A program made the position numbers and the translations under genes. Below, piece by piece: positions 56,258 through 64,000 of a stretch of 64,000 nucleotides of DNA; positions within the stretch are counted from its first letter, which is position 1; each line of letters begins with the position of its first letter. The stretch comes from Leptolyngbya sp. PCC 7375 (GTDB lineage: Bacteria; Cyanobacteriota; Cyanobacteriia; Phormidesmidales; Phormidesmidaceae): assembly GCF_000316115.1 (NCBI RefSeq), contig NZ_JH993793.1:395517-459516 (forward strand), read 5' to 3'. The notes below the pieces were generated by a model. It saw only the letters and a list, made by a program, of their open reading frames with translations. It had not been told where the DNA came from and ran no database searches.

Positions 56258-58711
56258 CTAGGTCTCCGTCTCCGCCTCCATGGCCGCAATCGCTAAGGTG
56301 GTCTTTAAGACAGAGTCTGGATTGAGACTAATGGAATCAATCCCCTGCTGCACCAAAAACTGAGCAAATTCAGGATAGTCACTCGGTGCCTGGCCACAGA
56401 TGCCAATCTTGCGCTGATTTGCTTTCGCCTTCGCAATCACCTGACTCACCAGGGCCTTCACCCCTTCACTGCGTTCGTCAAAGAGATGGGCCACCAGGGC
56501 CGAATCCCGGTCGAGGCCCAGGGTCAGCTGGGTGAGATCGTTCGACCCTATGGAGAAGCCATCAAAGATCTGGCTAAACTCATCCGCCAAAATAACATTG
56601 TTGGGAATCTCACACATCACATACACCTGTAACCCCTGTTCCCCTCGGACTAATCCGTAGCGGGCCATCTCAGTGAGCACCTGCTGGCCTTCGGCGGGCG
56701 TCCGACAGAACGGCACCATGGGAATCAAATTGGTCAAGCCCATGTCACGACGCACCCGCTGTAAGGCCTGGCATTCCAAGCCAAACGCAGCCCGATAGCG
56801 CGGATCGGTGTAACGAGAGGCCCCCCGCCAGCCAATCATCGGGTTTTCTTCGGTCGGTTCAAACGCCGCACCACCCAACAGATTGGCATATTCATTACTC
56901 TTGAGATCTGAGAGCCGAATCACCACAGACTTGGGATAAAACGCGGCGGCAATCATCCCTAACCCATGGGCCAACTGTTCCACAAAGTAATCTGGCTTAT
57001 GGGCATAGAGCGCGGTCAGTTGCGCAATCTCATGCTTGATGGGGCCAACGGCTAACTGGTCAAAGTTGAGTAAGGCCAGGGGATGCACTTTAATGTGGTT
57101 GGCAATGATAAACTCCATGCGCGCCAGCCCCACCCCATCACACGGAATTTTCGCAAAATGAAAGGCTTCTTCTGGATTGCCCACATTCATGAGAATTTGG
57201 GTCCGCGTCCGGGGGAGTTCATCAATTGCGGTTTCTTCGACCGTAAAGGGCAGGTGCCCCGCATAGACTTTACCGACTTCGCCAGCGGCGCAGGTCACGG
57301 TCACGCTCACTCCGGTGGCTAGACGCTCGGTCGCGTTGCCACACCCCACAATCGCGGGGATGCCCAACTCTCGGGCAATAATGGCGGCATGGCAGGTGCG
57401 GCCCCCTTGATCGGTGACAATCGCACTCGCCCGTTTCATAATGGGTTCCCAATCCGGGTCCGTTCGCTGGGTAATCAGCACATCCCCCGGTTGAAACTCA
57501 GCCATGTTTTGCACCGATTGGATCACCCGCGCGGACCCCTGACCAATCATTTCACCCACCGCTTGGCCCGTCACTAAGGGCGTCAGCGCGGTGGCATCGG
57601 CCTGGAGAACATAATTACGCAGAATCGAGGCTGACGTTTGAGATTGCACCGTTTCGGGGCGCGCCTGCACGATAAACAGCTCTCCCGTGAGTCCGTCTTT
57701 CGCCCACTCAATATCCATGGGCGTGTAGGTGCCCCGCACGTGGGAATAGTGGTCTTCTATGATGCACGCCCACCGCACTAAGGTTAAAAGCTCATCATCG
57801 CTAATGGCATAGCGCTGACGCTCCACATCCGACACGGGGACGTTCTTCGTCAGCTTGCTACCGCCCACGTCGTACACCATTTTGATTTCTTTACTGCCCA
57901 GGCGCTTTTTCAAAATGGGACGATACCCGTCCCGAAGGGTGGGCTTAAACACTAAATATTCATCGGGGTTCACGGCCCCCTGCACCACATTCTCACCCAA
58001 CCCATAGGCGGCGGTGACGAGCGCCGCGTTCTTAAAGCCGGTTTCGGTGTCGATGGAGAACATCACACCGGAGGTGGCCAAGTCCGAGCGCACCATCCGC
58101 TGCACACCCACCGACAGGGCCACCGTAAAGTGATCAAAGCCCTTGATGGTGCGATAGGAGATCGCCCGATCCGTAAAGAGCGAGGCAAAACATTTGTGGC
58201 ACGCCTCCAGCACGCCCTTCACCCCATGCACATTCAGGTAGGTTTCCTGTTGTCCCGCAAAACTCGCATCGGGCAGGTCTTCAGCGGTGGCACTGGAGCG
58301 GACCGCCACATCCAGCGCTGGATTCCCACTGGCCGCACAGAGGGTCAAGTAGGCCTGCGCAATGGCGGCTTCGAGCTCCGGGGGAAAGGGCGTGTCGAGA
58401 ATTAACGAACGGACGGTTCGACCACAGTGGCGCAGGGCCGTGACATCGTCGATATCCAGCTCGGTGAGGTGCGCTCTCAACGCCTCTTCCAGACCGGCCT
58501 GCTCAATAAAATAGCGATAGGCATCGGCGGTGGTGGCAAACCCCGTGGGCACCTGCACCCCCTGGGGCGTCAGCTGTTGAATCATCTCGCCCAGGGATGC
58601 ATTTTTACCCCCCACATCGGGTACATCATGAATCGTAATCCGCTCAAATTCAAGGATAAAGTCGGCTTGAGTCGGGCGCGGGGCCAAATTTGCAGGGGTC
58701 GTTTGCACCAT
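56258..58711 (-). CDS. ppsA: phosphoenolpyruvate synthase
   Basis: Converts pyruvate, ATP and water to PEP, AMP and phosphate. 817 residues from MVQTTPANLA with GGAG upstream; the longer frame to 58762 would begin at the predicted transcript start and is rejected. The ATP-grasp domain opens with DVPDVGGKNASLGEM; the swivelling domain has the phosphohistidine in GGRTCHAAIIARELG (about 437); the PEP-binding barrel ends with SIGSNDLTQLTLGLDRDS and GICGQAPSD. It reads GC-richer than the hox genes. First gene of ppsA-usp-hoxE-hoxF. Confidence 0.96.
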   Translation of the reverse strand: MVQTTPANLAPRPTQADFILEFERITIHDVPDVGGKNASLGEMIQQLTPQGVQVPTGFATTADAYRYFIEQAGLEEALRAHLTELDIDDVTALRHCGRTVRSLILDTPFPPELEAAIAQAYLTLCAASGNPALDVAVRSSATAEDLPDASFAGQQETYLNVHGVKGVLEACHKCFASLFTDRAISYRTIKGFDHFTVALSVGVQRMVRSDLATSGVMFSIDTETGFKNAALVTAAYGLGENVVQGAVNPDEYLVFKPTLRDGYRPILKKRLGSKEIKMVYDVGGSKLTKNVPVSDVERQRYAISDDELLTLVRWACIIEDHYSHVRGTYTPMDIEWAKDGLTGELFIVQARPETVQSQTSASILRNYVLQADATALTPLVTGQAVGEMIGQGSARVIQSVQNMAEFQPGDVLITQRTDPDWEPIMKRASAIVTDQGGRTCHAAIIARELGIPAIVGCGNATERLATGVSVTVTCAAGEVGKVYAGHLPFTVEETAIDELPRTRTQILMNVGNPEEAFHFAKIPCDGVGLARMEFIIANHIKVHPLALLNFDQLAVGPIKHEIAQLTALYAHKPDYFVEQLAHGLGMIAAAFYPKSVVIRLSDLKSNEYANLLGGAAFEPTEENPMIGWRGASRYTDPRYRAAFGLECQALQRVRRDMGLTNLIPMVPFCRTPAEGQQVLTEMARYGLVRGEQGLQVYVMCEIPNNVILADEFSQIFDGFSIGSNDLTQLTLGLDRDSALVAHLFDERSEGVKALVSQVIAKAKANQRKIGICGQAPSDYPEFAQFLVQQGIDSISLNPDSVLKTTLAIAAMEAETET

Positions 58712-58766
58712 AAAAACAGCTCCAAAATAACAATGGCTAGAAACGGGGGTGAACGTTTCCAATTTG

Positions 58767-58799
58767 GGTATAAATCAAGACTTTGAGGAATGTATGAGG
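58767..58799 (-). promoter_or_regulatory. CCTCA direct-repeat promoter (ppsA-usp-hoxEF)
   Basis: CCTCATACATTCCTCAAA, 9 bp, then TATACC. It decides the ppsA start at 58711. Confidence 0.83.
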
Positions 58800-58950
58800 A
58801 TGGCCGACCACGTATCGTTTCATTAAATCCAGACCGGGGTCAGCCCCTTTTTCGCCATCCATGCAACAATTAAAGCAGGGTAGATGAGAGTCGTCGTCTG
58901 CTCGATGGAGTCTTCGGTCAACAATCAGACTGTTGACCCAGGAGGAGACT

Positions 58951-59559
58951 ATGAAACGACACTATTTAGCCACACTCCCCCTCATGGCCCTCTTGATGGG
59001 TGCCCCGCCTAGTCGGGCAGAAGCGCCGATTGACTCAGGCATGGAGGCACGGGTGGCCGCCAATGTGCAACAACTGCTCATCACTAACCACTGTCAACAC
59101 TGTTATTTGGTGGGGGCTGACCTCAGGCAGACTCATTTGATTGGCGCGGACCTCCGAGACGCGGACCTGACCGGGGCTGACCTCTCCTGGAGTAACCTCG
59201 AAGGCGCAGACCTGACCGGGGCCACCGTGACCTCTGCCAATTTGACGGGGGCCTTTTTGACCAATGCCAGTCTCGTCAACGCCGACTTAGACAATGTTAA
59301 TTTCGCCCAGGCTCAGCTCTACTATGTTGATGTGACGGGGGCCTCCATGGAGAACCTCAACCTCGACCAGGCGACGGTCGTGGGCACGCCCATCAGTATT
59401 GGGGGGGACACGGGGCCTCTGGACAATAGCACCGACCTCCCGATCTTTACCCCTGACGAGGCACAACCACTCTCGCCGCCCCAGAACCTCTGGTTTGTGC
59501 CCACACGACCCAACCCTGACATCTTGGATGTCCCCCCACAACTCATGCCTCATACCTGA
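58951..59559 (+). CDS. secreted pentapeptide-repeat protein
   Basis: 202 residues from an ATG preceded by GGAGGAG. Signal peptide (about 1-23, ending SRAEA), then about 20 pentapeptide repeats A(D/N)LxX between residues 50 and 145 (ADLRQTHLIGADLRDADLTG), which form a right-handed beta helix, and a Pro-rich tail. Probably periplasmic or lumenal; function unknown. GC-rich like ppsA. Confidence 0.82.
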   Translation: MKRHYLATLPLMALLMGAPPSRAEAPIDSGMEARVAANVQQLLITNHCQHCYLVGADLRQTHLIGADLRDADLTGADLSWSNLEGADLTGATVTSANLTGAFLTNASLVNADLDNVNFAQAQLYYVDVTGASMENLNLDQATVVGTPISIGGDTGPLDNSTDLPIFTPDEAQPLSPPQNLWFVPTRPNPDILDVPPQLMPHT

Positions 59560-59772
59560 GGCCGGGACTTTGAGCTAACGCCTCAAACCCAGAACTGGCA
59601 GGTGTTCGCGCAGAGAACTCAGCCGGTTGCACCTTGGACGTGATTTAGTGCTCGCAATATCAGTTGTAACAACGTTGGGGACGACGTCATTTCTCCCGTC
59701 AAGAAATAGTTCACTACGTCAATAGGACACCCCTCATTAATCGTTACTTAGGTATTTAGGTATGTAGAGTCA

Positions 59773-59803
59773 GCAGCCCATCTGCATTTTCCAGATGGGC
59801 TGC
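59773..59803. terminator. hairpin between convergent genes
   Basis: GCAGCCCATCTG / CAGATGGGCTGC, a 12-bp perfect stem with 7-nt loop, between the pentapeptide gene and the small gene at 59842. No T tract; possibly bidirectional. Confidence 0.6.
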
Positions 59804-59841
59804 CAACCCCTTACCGTAACCGCAGTTCCACCTGCTATGGC

Positions 59842-60006
59842 CTACTGATTAGTCTCTGAAATATCTCCTTCAAAGGGCTGTACCCCCGTTTCAGGGTAGT
59901 CATCATCACTGGGAGAGAAGATTCGTTTAGCAGCATCAAATATCCAAACTGTAGATTGCTGAATAGACTGACCAACCGTGCTTATCATTCTTTGTAATGC
60001 GCTCAT
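59842..60006 (-). CDS. small conserved-looking protein
   Basis: 54 residues: an amphipathic N-terminal half (MSALQRMISTVGQSIQQSTV, WIFDAAKRIF) followed by SPSDDDYPETGVQPFEGD. This conserved-looking acidic motif is reminiscent of small cyanobacterial proteins, but I cannot name a family. GGGAG lies 8 nt before the ATG. The CCTCA-type promoter at 60265-60297 is about 260 bp upstream with no larger gene between. Confidence 0.7.
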   Translation of the reverse strand: MSALQRMISTVGQSIQQSTVWIFDAAKRIFSPSDDDYPETGVQPFEGDISETNQ

Positions 60007-60117
60007 AATAAAGCTCCCTTAATGCAGATAAATTGACCTAGCAATGCTTTTCTTTGTAGGAATATTGCAATTCCCAACAGTCTTCTAAAGACTAAACTCT
60101 ATGGTTAGGCAAAACTG

Positions 60118-60189
60118 CTATGGCTCTAGAAGAATTGTCTTGCTGCTTGTATCAAACAGCGATTGGTTCAGATAACGCCATAAAAGCAT
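60118..60189 (-). other. possible 23-codon leader ORF
   Basis: ATG with AGGG three nt upstream; MLLWRYLNQSLFDTSSKTIL then LEP-stop. It lies in the long leader between the promoter and the small gene. Weak evidence. Confidence 0.22.
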
Positions 60190-60264
60190 CCCTATATGCT
60201 CCAAGCGAGTTTTCTAAATGAACACTGGCTGCCCCCCCTATTTGTTTAAGATCGAACACCTTTT

Positions 60265-60297
60265 AAGATACAGAGAAAGTTTGGGGATATTGTGAGG
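60265..60297 (-). promoter_or_regulatory. CCTCA direct-repeat promoter (54-residue protein)
   Basis: CCTCACAATATCCCCAAA, 9 bp, then TATCTT. The remainder of 60007-60521 holds a CCCATC-rich stretch and no gene. Confidence 0.72.
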
Positions 60298-60521
60298 ACA
60301 AATAGTATGGTGCAATGAACACGCCGACAGCCCCTATGACCTCCTCATTTACAACCAAGCGTTACAGCACTCAGGCACTTGCAGCTAAATAACCACCACG
60401 TCCCATGCACCCATCTACCCATCCATAGTCCTAGCCTGGGACTTTTTTGTGGGCAATCATCTTAGCACTCTGGGGGGATTTCCTTCAGCCTTTTAGAGCA
60501 CGCCGTTAAAGAAGTATAGAT

Positions 60522-62012
60522 CAATGGCACTGACATAAGTCTAATCAAGCAGCCAGCTTAGCTTTGAGAATATTACGAGGTTGTCGCATTCTGGGAAACG
60601 GTTTTGGCCTACGTTTGACGACTCTAGGTTCATGCCGATTAGGCCGTTGAGGCAACGGGTCAGAGGCAATATCTTGGAGCAAATGGTCGTAGAGTCGTTG
60701 CCGTGTCGCGTTCGATGTTGTTGCTAATAATGCAAGAATTTGCTGAAAGTGTTGCCGAGCCCCCTGTAGGGAGAGACGATTACGCTCATAGTGCAATAAT
60801 GGAGAGGCCTGTTCCATCACACTACGCAGCACATTGTAGGCTAGCATGTGAGACCAAATTTCCTTACGGACCATGTCCGGTGTTTTGGCTGTGAGCCTCT
60901 CCATTTTGAGTGTCGTTTTGAGATGACGTAAATTGACTTCTGCCGCATGCCACCGCCATCCATAAAGACGGGTTAATTGACTAGCAGGATACTGTTTGGC
61001 ATCCAATAGGGTGGTAACAATGATGATGAACTGGTCTCGAAACCCGTTACGAGATAGCTTCAGACGCACTTCTCTAACCGTCAATGTCTGGGAAATGGCT
61101 GCAAACTCATCTGTATTCATATGACCCGGTCGTCGCTTGGGTTTGTGCCAGACGACTTGGTGGTCGCCAGGACCATGCCTGAGACCTTTACGAAAATCAG
61201 TGTGCCGAGCATGATGTTTACGCAAGACCCCATCGGCCTCTTGCTGCTGAATCAGGGCTAAGTCAACATAGCTGCCAAAGGCTTGGTCTCCCATGGCCAC
61301 ATCATCGGGCGCTAAGTCCTGATACAACAAACGGCTCATGACGATTTCACTGGTTGTCTTCGGTGCAATACACCCTGACACCACTGCCCCGGTTAGTAAA
61401 CAGAAAAACACCACCACCCGAGCCAGTGGAAAGCCACATCCGACCGCTTGATTACCATGTTGAGGATAGACCGCTTGATTGGCCTCACTATCGGCCATCA
61501 ATACCGTCGTTCCATCAAAGACTCTCACCCGACGACCACACCAGTAATGCGCCTTGGGCACCGTCTGTTCCAACTGCTCGGTTGTTTCGGGGATAAGACG
61601 TTGGAGGAGTGATTCCGGCAACCGGTCGCGAGCTTTGCTGTAAGCTCCGGTATCCGATGACGGAGGGGTAACGCCTGCGGCGGTTAACCAGGTGGTGAAG
61701 CACTTGACGGTGTTGCGGAGGCTTTTATCGGCTGATAACGCTTGATATAGCATGCCCCATACCGTCACGATGGGGGTATACAAACGATTTCGGTAGGTGA
61801 TCCCTTCTTCAGCCAGAAGCTCATCGAGTCTTGCTTCCGGTAGGATATCTTGCCACGGCGAACCGATACTTTTGAATAACTGGTGCTTGAGAATTTCGGC
61901 TGACTTCGGCATAGTAGAAAGTGATTTATTGTTGGCTTGCAGGGCCTTGATATATATTTATCAAGCCTTGCAGCCTTTTTCTACTTTGTGCACTTTTAAG
62001 TCAGTGCCATTG
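60522..62012 (-). mobile_element. IS4-family-like insertion sequence, complete
   Basis: 1491 bp bounded by inverted ends CAATGGCACTGAC (left) and GTCAGTGCCATTG (right), flanked by a perfect 10-bp target duplication AAGTATAGAT at 60512-60521 and 62013-62022. It contains one transposase gene. A 10-bp duplication fits the IS4 group. Confidence 0.93.
60545..61912 (-). CDS. IS4-family DDE transposase
   Basis: 455 residues, full length. FDGTTVLMADSEAN (first Asp, about 133), DVAMGDQAFGSYVDL (second Asp, about 205) and the YxxRWHAAEVNLRHLKTTLKM block (Y-R-E-K signature, about 320-345) supply the DDE triad and the IS4 YREK motif. Frame intact, so the element may be active. Confidence 0.93.
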   Translation of the reverse strand: MPKSAEILKHQLFKSIGSPWQDILPEARLDELLAEEGITYRNRLYTPIVTVWGMLYQALSADKSLRNTVKCFTTWLTAAGVTPPSSDTGAYSKARDRLPESLLQRLIPETTEQLEQTVPKAHYWCGRRVRVFDGTTVLMADSEANQAVYPQHGNQAVGCGFPLARVVVFFCLLTGAVVSGCIAPKTTSEIVMSRLLYQDLAPDDVAMGDQAFGSYVDLALIQQQEADGVLRKHHARHTDFRKGLRHGPGDHQVVWHKPKRRPGHMNTDEFAAISQTLTVREVRLKLSRNGFRDQFIIIVTTLLDAKQYPASQLTRLYGWRWHAAEVNLRHLKTTLKMERLTAKTPDMVRKEIWSHMLAYNVLRSVMEQASPLLHYERNRLSLQGARQHFQQILALLATTSNATRQRLYDHLLQDIASDPLPQRPNRHEPRVVKRRPKPFPRMRQPRNILKAKLAA

Positions 62013-62080
62013 AAGTATAGATTGCAGTTCTACTGGAACGATATAGTTTAAATACTTCTAATACCAATACATCTTGTATT

Positions 62081-64000
62081 ATGACTCATTACCAAGATGC
62101 TTTTATTTCCTATGGTCGGGCAGATAGCAAAGCCTTCGCTACAGAGCTAAATGACCAGCTAGTCGATCAAGGATTAGATGTTTGGTTTGACTTTGAGGAT
62201 CTTCCTCTAGGAGTAGACTATCAAAAACAGATTGACACCGGTATTGACCGGGCTGACAATTTTCTCTTTATCATTTCGCCTCATTCTGTTAATTCATCCT
62301 ATTGTGGCTTAGAGATTGAGCGGGCCATATCGCGAGGGAAACGGATTATTCCGATCTTACACGTCGAAGAAATTAGTCGAGAAATTTGGCAACAGCGCAA
62401 CCCTCAAGGTGCAGATGCAGCCTGGGAAGCCTATAAGGCTGCTGGGAAACATTCTAGTTTTTTAAATATGCATGCTGCGATCGCAAAAATCAACTGGATT
62501 TACTGTCGCGAAGGCATTGATGATCTTGAACAGTCTTTTCAAGGACTGTTAGCGATCTTACAAAAACAGAAAAAATATGTACGCCGCCACACTATCCTAT
62601 TAAAGCAAGCGCTTTATTGGGAGTATCATCAAAAACAATCTGGCTATTTGCTGATTGGAAAAGAACGGCAAACCGCAGAAGCCTGGCTCACTCAACCATT
62701 TAAAGATGAGCAACCTCCTTGCCTACCAACAAATTTACATTGTGAGTTTATTACTGAGAGTACTAAAAATGCCCATAATCTGATGACTCAGGTGTTTTTA
62801 GCCCATGCCGAAGAAGACATTTCTTTTCGGGAACAACTGCGTCAGCGTTTAATGCGGGAGAACATTACTGTTTGGACCAACAAAACCGATATCCCCACTG
62901 GCACAGACTTTAAACGAGCCCTCAAAGTCGGTATTGAAGAAACAGACAATATAATTTATATTCTTTCCCCCGCAGCCTTAGAGTCCACCTATTGTCAGCG
63001 AGAGATTGCCTATGCCCAGTTATTAAACAAACGGATTATTCCCCTGCTGGTTAAACCGTTGGATATGCAGCGGCTTCCTCCCCGCCAACGATCCCTTCAG
63101 TTTATTAACTTTTCAGACAACACCAGCCTCGAACAGCATGAAGGTGATATTGCCAAACTATTACGAATTTTGCGCCATGGGGCCGACTACCACAGCGAAC
63201 ATAAACAACTACTAGCAAAAGCTCTAAAGTGGAAACGCCAGCATCGCAATCCCAGCATTTTGTTAAGGGGCTACAATTTACGCCATGCTGAAACCTGGCT
63301 AAAAGTCGCTCAAGACCGTCTCCAACAAGGACCTACAAAATTACAGACCACCTTTATTAAAGAAAGCTTACGCCAGCCTCCGGCCCAGTCACTAGACGTT
63401 TTTATCTCCTATTCCCGTAGCGATTCAGAATTTGCTCGTCGTCTCAATGATACCCTGCAAATTCAGGGTAAAACCACCTGGTTTGATCAAGAAAGTATTA
63501 GCTTTGGGGTAGACTTTCAGCAGGAGATTTATCGAGGCATTGCCTCAACGGATAATTTCTTGTTTGTGATTTCTCCACAGGCCATAAATTCTCCCTACTG
63601 TGCTGATGAGGTAGCCTATGCAGCCAGCCTAAATAAGCGCTTTATTCCTCTACTGTATCAGTCTGTCGATACCCAACAGTTGCCTCCTGAGTTAGCTAAG
63701 ATACATTGGATTGATTTTTCACCCCAAACCCACGACTTTTTAACTAGTTTTAGCCAACTAGTACGTACCCTGGACACCGACCGCAACCATGTGCAAAGCC
63801 ATACAAAGTGGTGTCAATTGGCCATTGAGTGGGAAAAGAAAGATCGCAGTGCCGATCTGTTGTTGCGAGGCAGTGAATTAGTGATTGCTGAAGCCTGGCT
63901 ACAGGAAGCCGAAATTGGCAAAAAACAGCCTCCTGCCACATCATTACAGCAAGCATTTATCCATGCTAGTCGTTCCGCCCAGAGGTCTGAAGAGGCTGCT
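62081..64000 (+). CDS. multi-TIR-domain protein (runs off the window)
   Basis: 640 residues visible, no stop before the window end. Three TIR domains, at about 5-130 (DAFISYGRADS, GVDYQKQIDTGI, SSYCGLEIERA), 235-360 (VFLAHAEEDISF, STYCQREIAYA) and 440-560 (DVFISYSRSDSEF, SPYCADEVAYA). Each is followed by a similar linker (ALKW-R-LLRG-AE-WL). The Glu after the conserved Cys, the catalytic residue of NADase TIRs, is present in all three. Cyanobacterial relatives often continue into a membrane helix and WD40 repeats; unknown here. Start ATG 62081, 68 bp from the IS. Confidence 0.88.
   Translation, partial: MTHYQDAFISYGRADSKAFATELNDQLVDQGLDVWFDFEDLPLGVDYQKQIDTGIDRADNFLFIISPHSVNSSYCGLEIERAISRGKRIIPILHVEEISREIWQQRNPQGADAAWEAYKAAGKHSSFLNMHAAIAKINWIYCREGIDDLEQSFQGLLAILQKQKKYVRRHTILLKQALYWEYHQKQSGYLLIGKERQTAEAWLTQPFKDEQPPCLPTNLHCEFITESTKNAHNLMTQVFLAHAEEDISFREQLRQRLMRENITVWTNKTDIPTGTDFKRALKVGIEETDNIIYILSPAALESTYCQREIAYAQLLNKRIIPLLVKPLDMQRLPPRQRSLQFINFSDNTSLEQHEGDIAKLLRILRHGADYHSEHKQLLAKALKWKRQHRNPSILLRGYNLRHAETWLKVAQDRLQQGPTKLQTTFIKESLRQPPAQSLDVFISYSRSDSEFARRLNDTLQIQGKTTWFDQESISFGVDFQQEIYRGIASTDNFLFVISPQAINSPYCADEVAYAASLNKRFIPLLYQSVDTQQLPPELAKIHWIDFSPQTHDFLTSFSQLVRTLDTDRNHVQSHTKWCQLAIEWEKKDRSADLLLRGSELVIAEAWLQEAEIGKKQPPATSLQQAFIHASRSAQRSEEAA

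Noticed and set aside
58712..58762. Extended N-terminus of PEP synthase
   Set aside because: The predicted transcript starts at about 58760, and the internal ATG at 58711 has a ribosome site and the family N-terminus.
1..64000. tRNA or rRNA genes
   Set aside because: No cloverleaf or rRNA-like sequence was recognised by eye.

Overview
The window is cyanobacterial. The HIP1 palindrome GCGATCGC recurs throughout. The genes include a Psb28-type photosystem II factor, the diaphorase-linked bidirectional [NiFe] hydrogenase (hoxEFUYH), DUF1830/DUF2949/DUF4278 proteins and AMIN-type TonB receptors, all typical of cyanobacteria. The accessory content (IS element, multi-TIR protein, RTX protease, orphan PKS, octamer repeats) would fit a large plasmid or a plastic chromosomal region of a marine or mat-forming species; that placement is inference.

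Layout. (1) 1-12.8 kb is an iron-linked biosynthetic block: a TonB-dependent siderophore-type receptor (minus strand), then a fatty-acyl-AMP ligase, a free acyl carrier protein and a large KS-AT-ACP-aminotransferase-condensation protein, then a sucrase/ferredoxin-like protein. Fur-box-like palindromes lie before the first and last genes. The assembly line should make a beta-amino fatty acyl unit, but no NRPS follows. (2) 13-15.3 kb holds DUF1830/DUF2949 genes and a Na/Pi-cotransporter-like protein. (3) 15.3-60.3 kb is a fermentation and anoxia-survival island. It carries hypE, hypD, hypC, hypF, hypB, hypA, hoxW, hoxH, hoxY, hoxU, hoxF and hoxE; pyruvate:ferredoxin oxidoreductase with a DHODH-like partner; PEP synthase; Lon; an FtsH; ribosome hibernation factor; two universal stress proteins; two CBS-pair proteins; a Psb28-2-like protein; and several small membrane proteins. 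An RTX metalloprotease and a three-gene metabolic operon sit inside it. (4) 60.5-64 kb has an IS4-like element with an intact 10-bp target duplication, then the start of a protein with at least three TIR domains.

The main discovery candidate is a previously unfamiliar promoter architecture found 17 times in 15.3-60.3 kb: an 11-bp-period direct repeat (CCTCAyAAGTTCCTCAaa in the sense direction) followed, 9 bp later in 15 of 17 cases, by TAnnnT. Every copy points at the gene or operon that follows it. They include the hypE, ftsH, nifJ-pyrD-like-hypD, lon, psb28-2-like, DUF4342, hoxW-hyp, CBS-hoxH, hoxY, hoxU and ppsA-usp-hoxEF transcripts. The geometry resembles PhoB/OmpR-type response-regulator promoters. 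It suggests one regulator commands hydrogen metabolism, pyruvate fermentation, proteolysis and photosystem remodelling together. No candidate regulator gene lies in the window.

Working model (inference): in the dark without oxygen, NifJ oxidises pyruvate and reduces ferredoxin, Hox disposes of electrons as H2, PEP synthase recycles pyruvate carbon, and Lon, FtsH, the hibernation factor, USP and CBS proteins preserve the cell until light and oxygen return.
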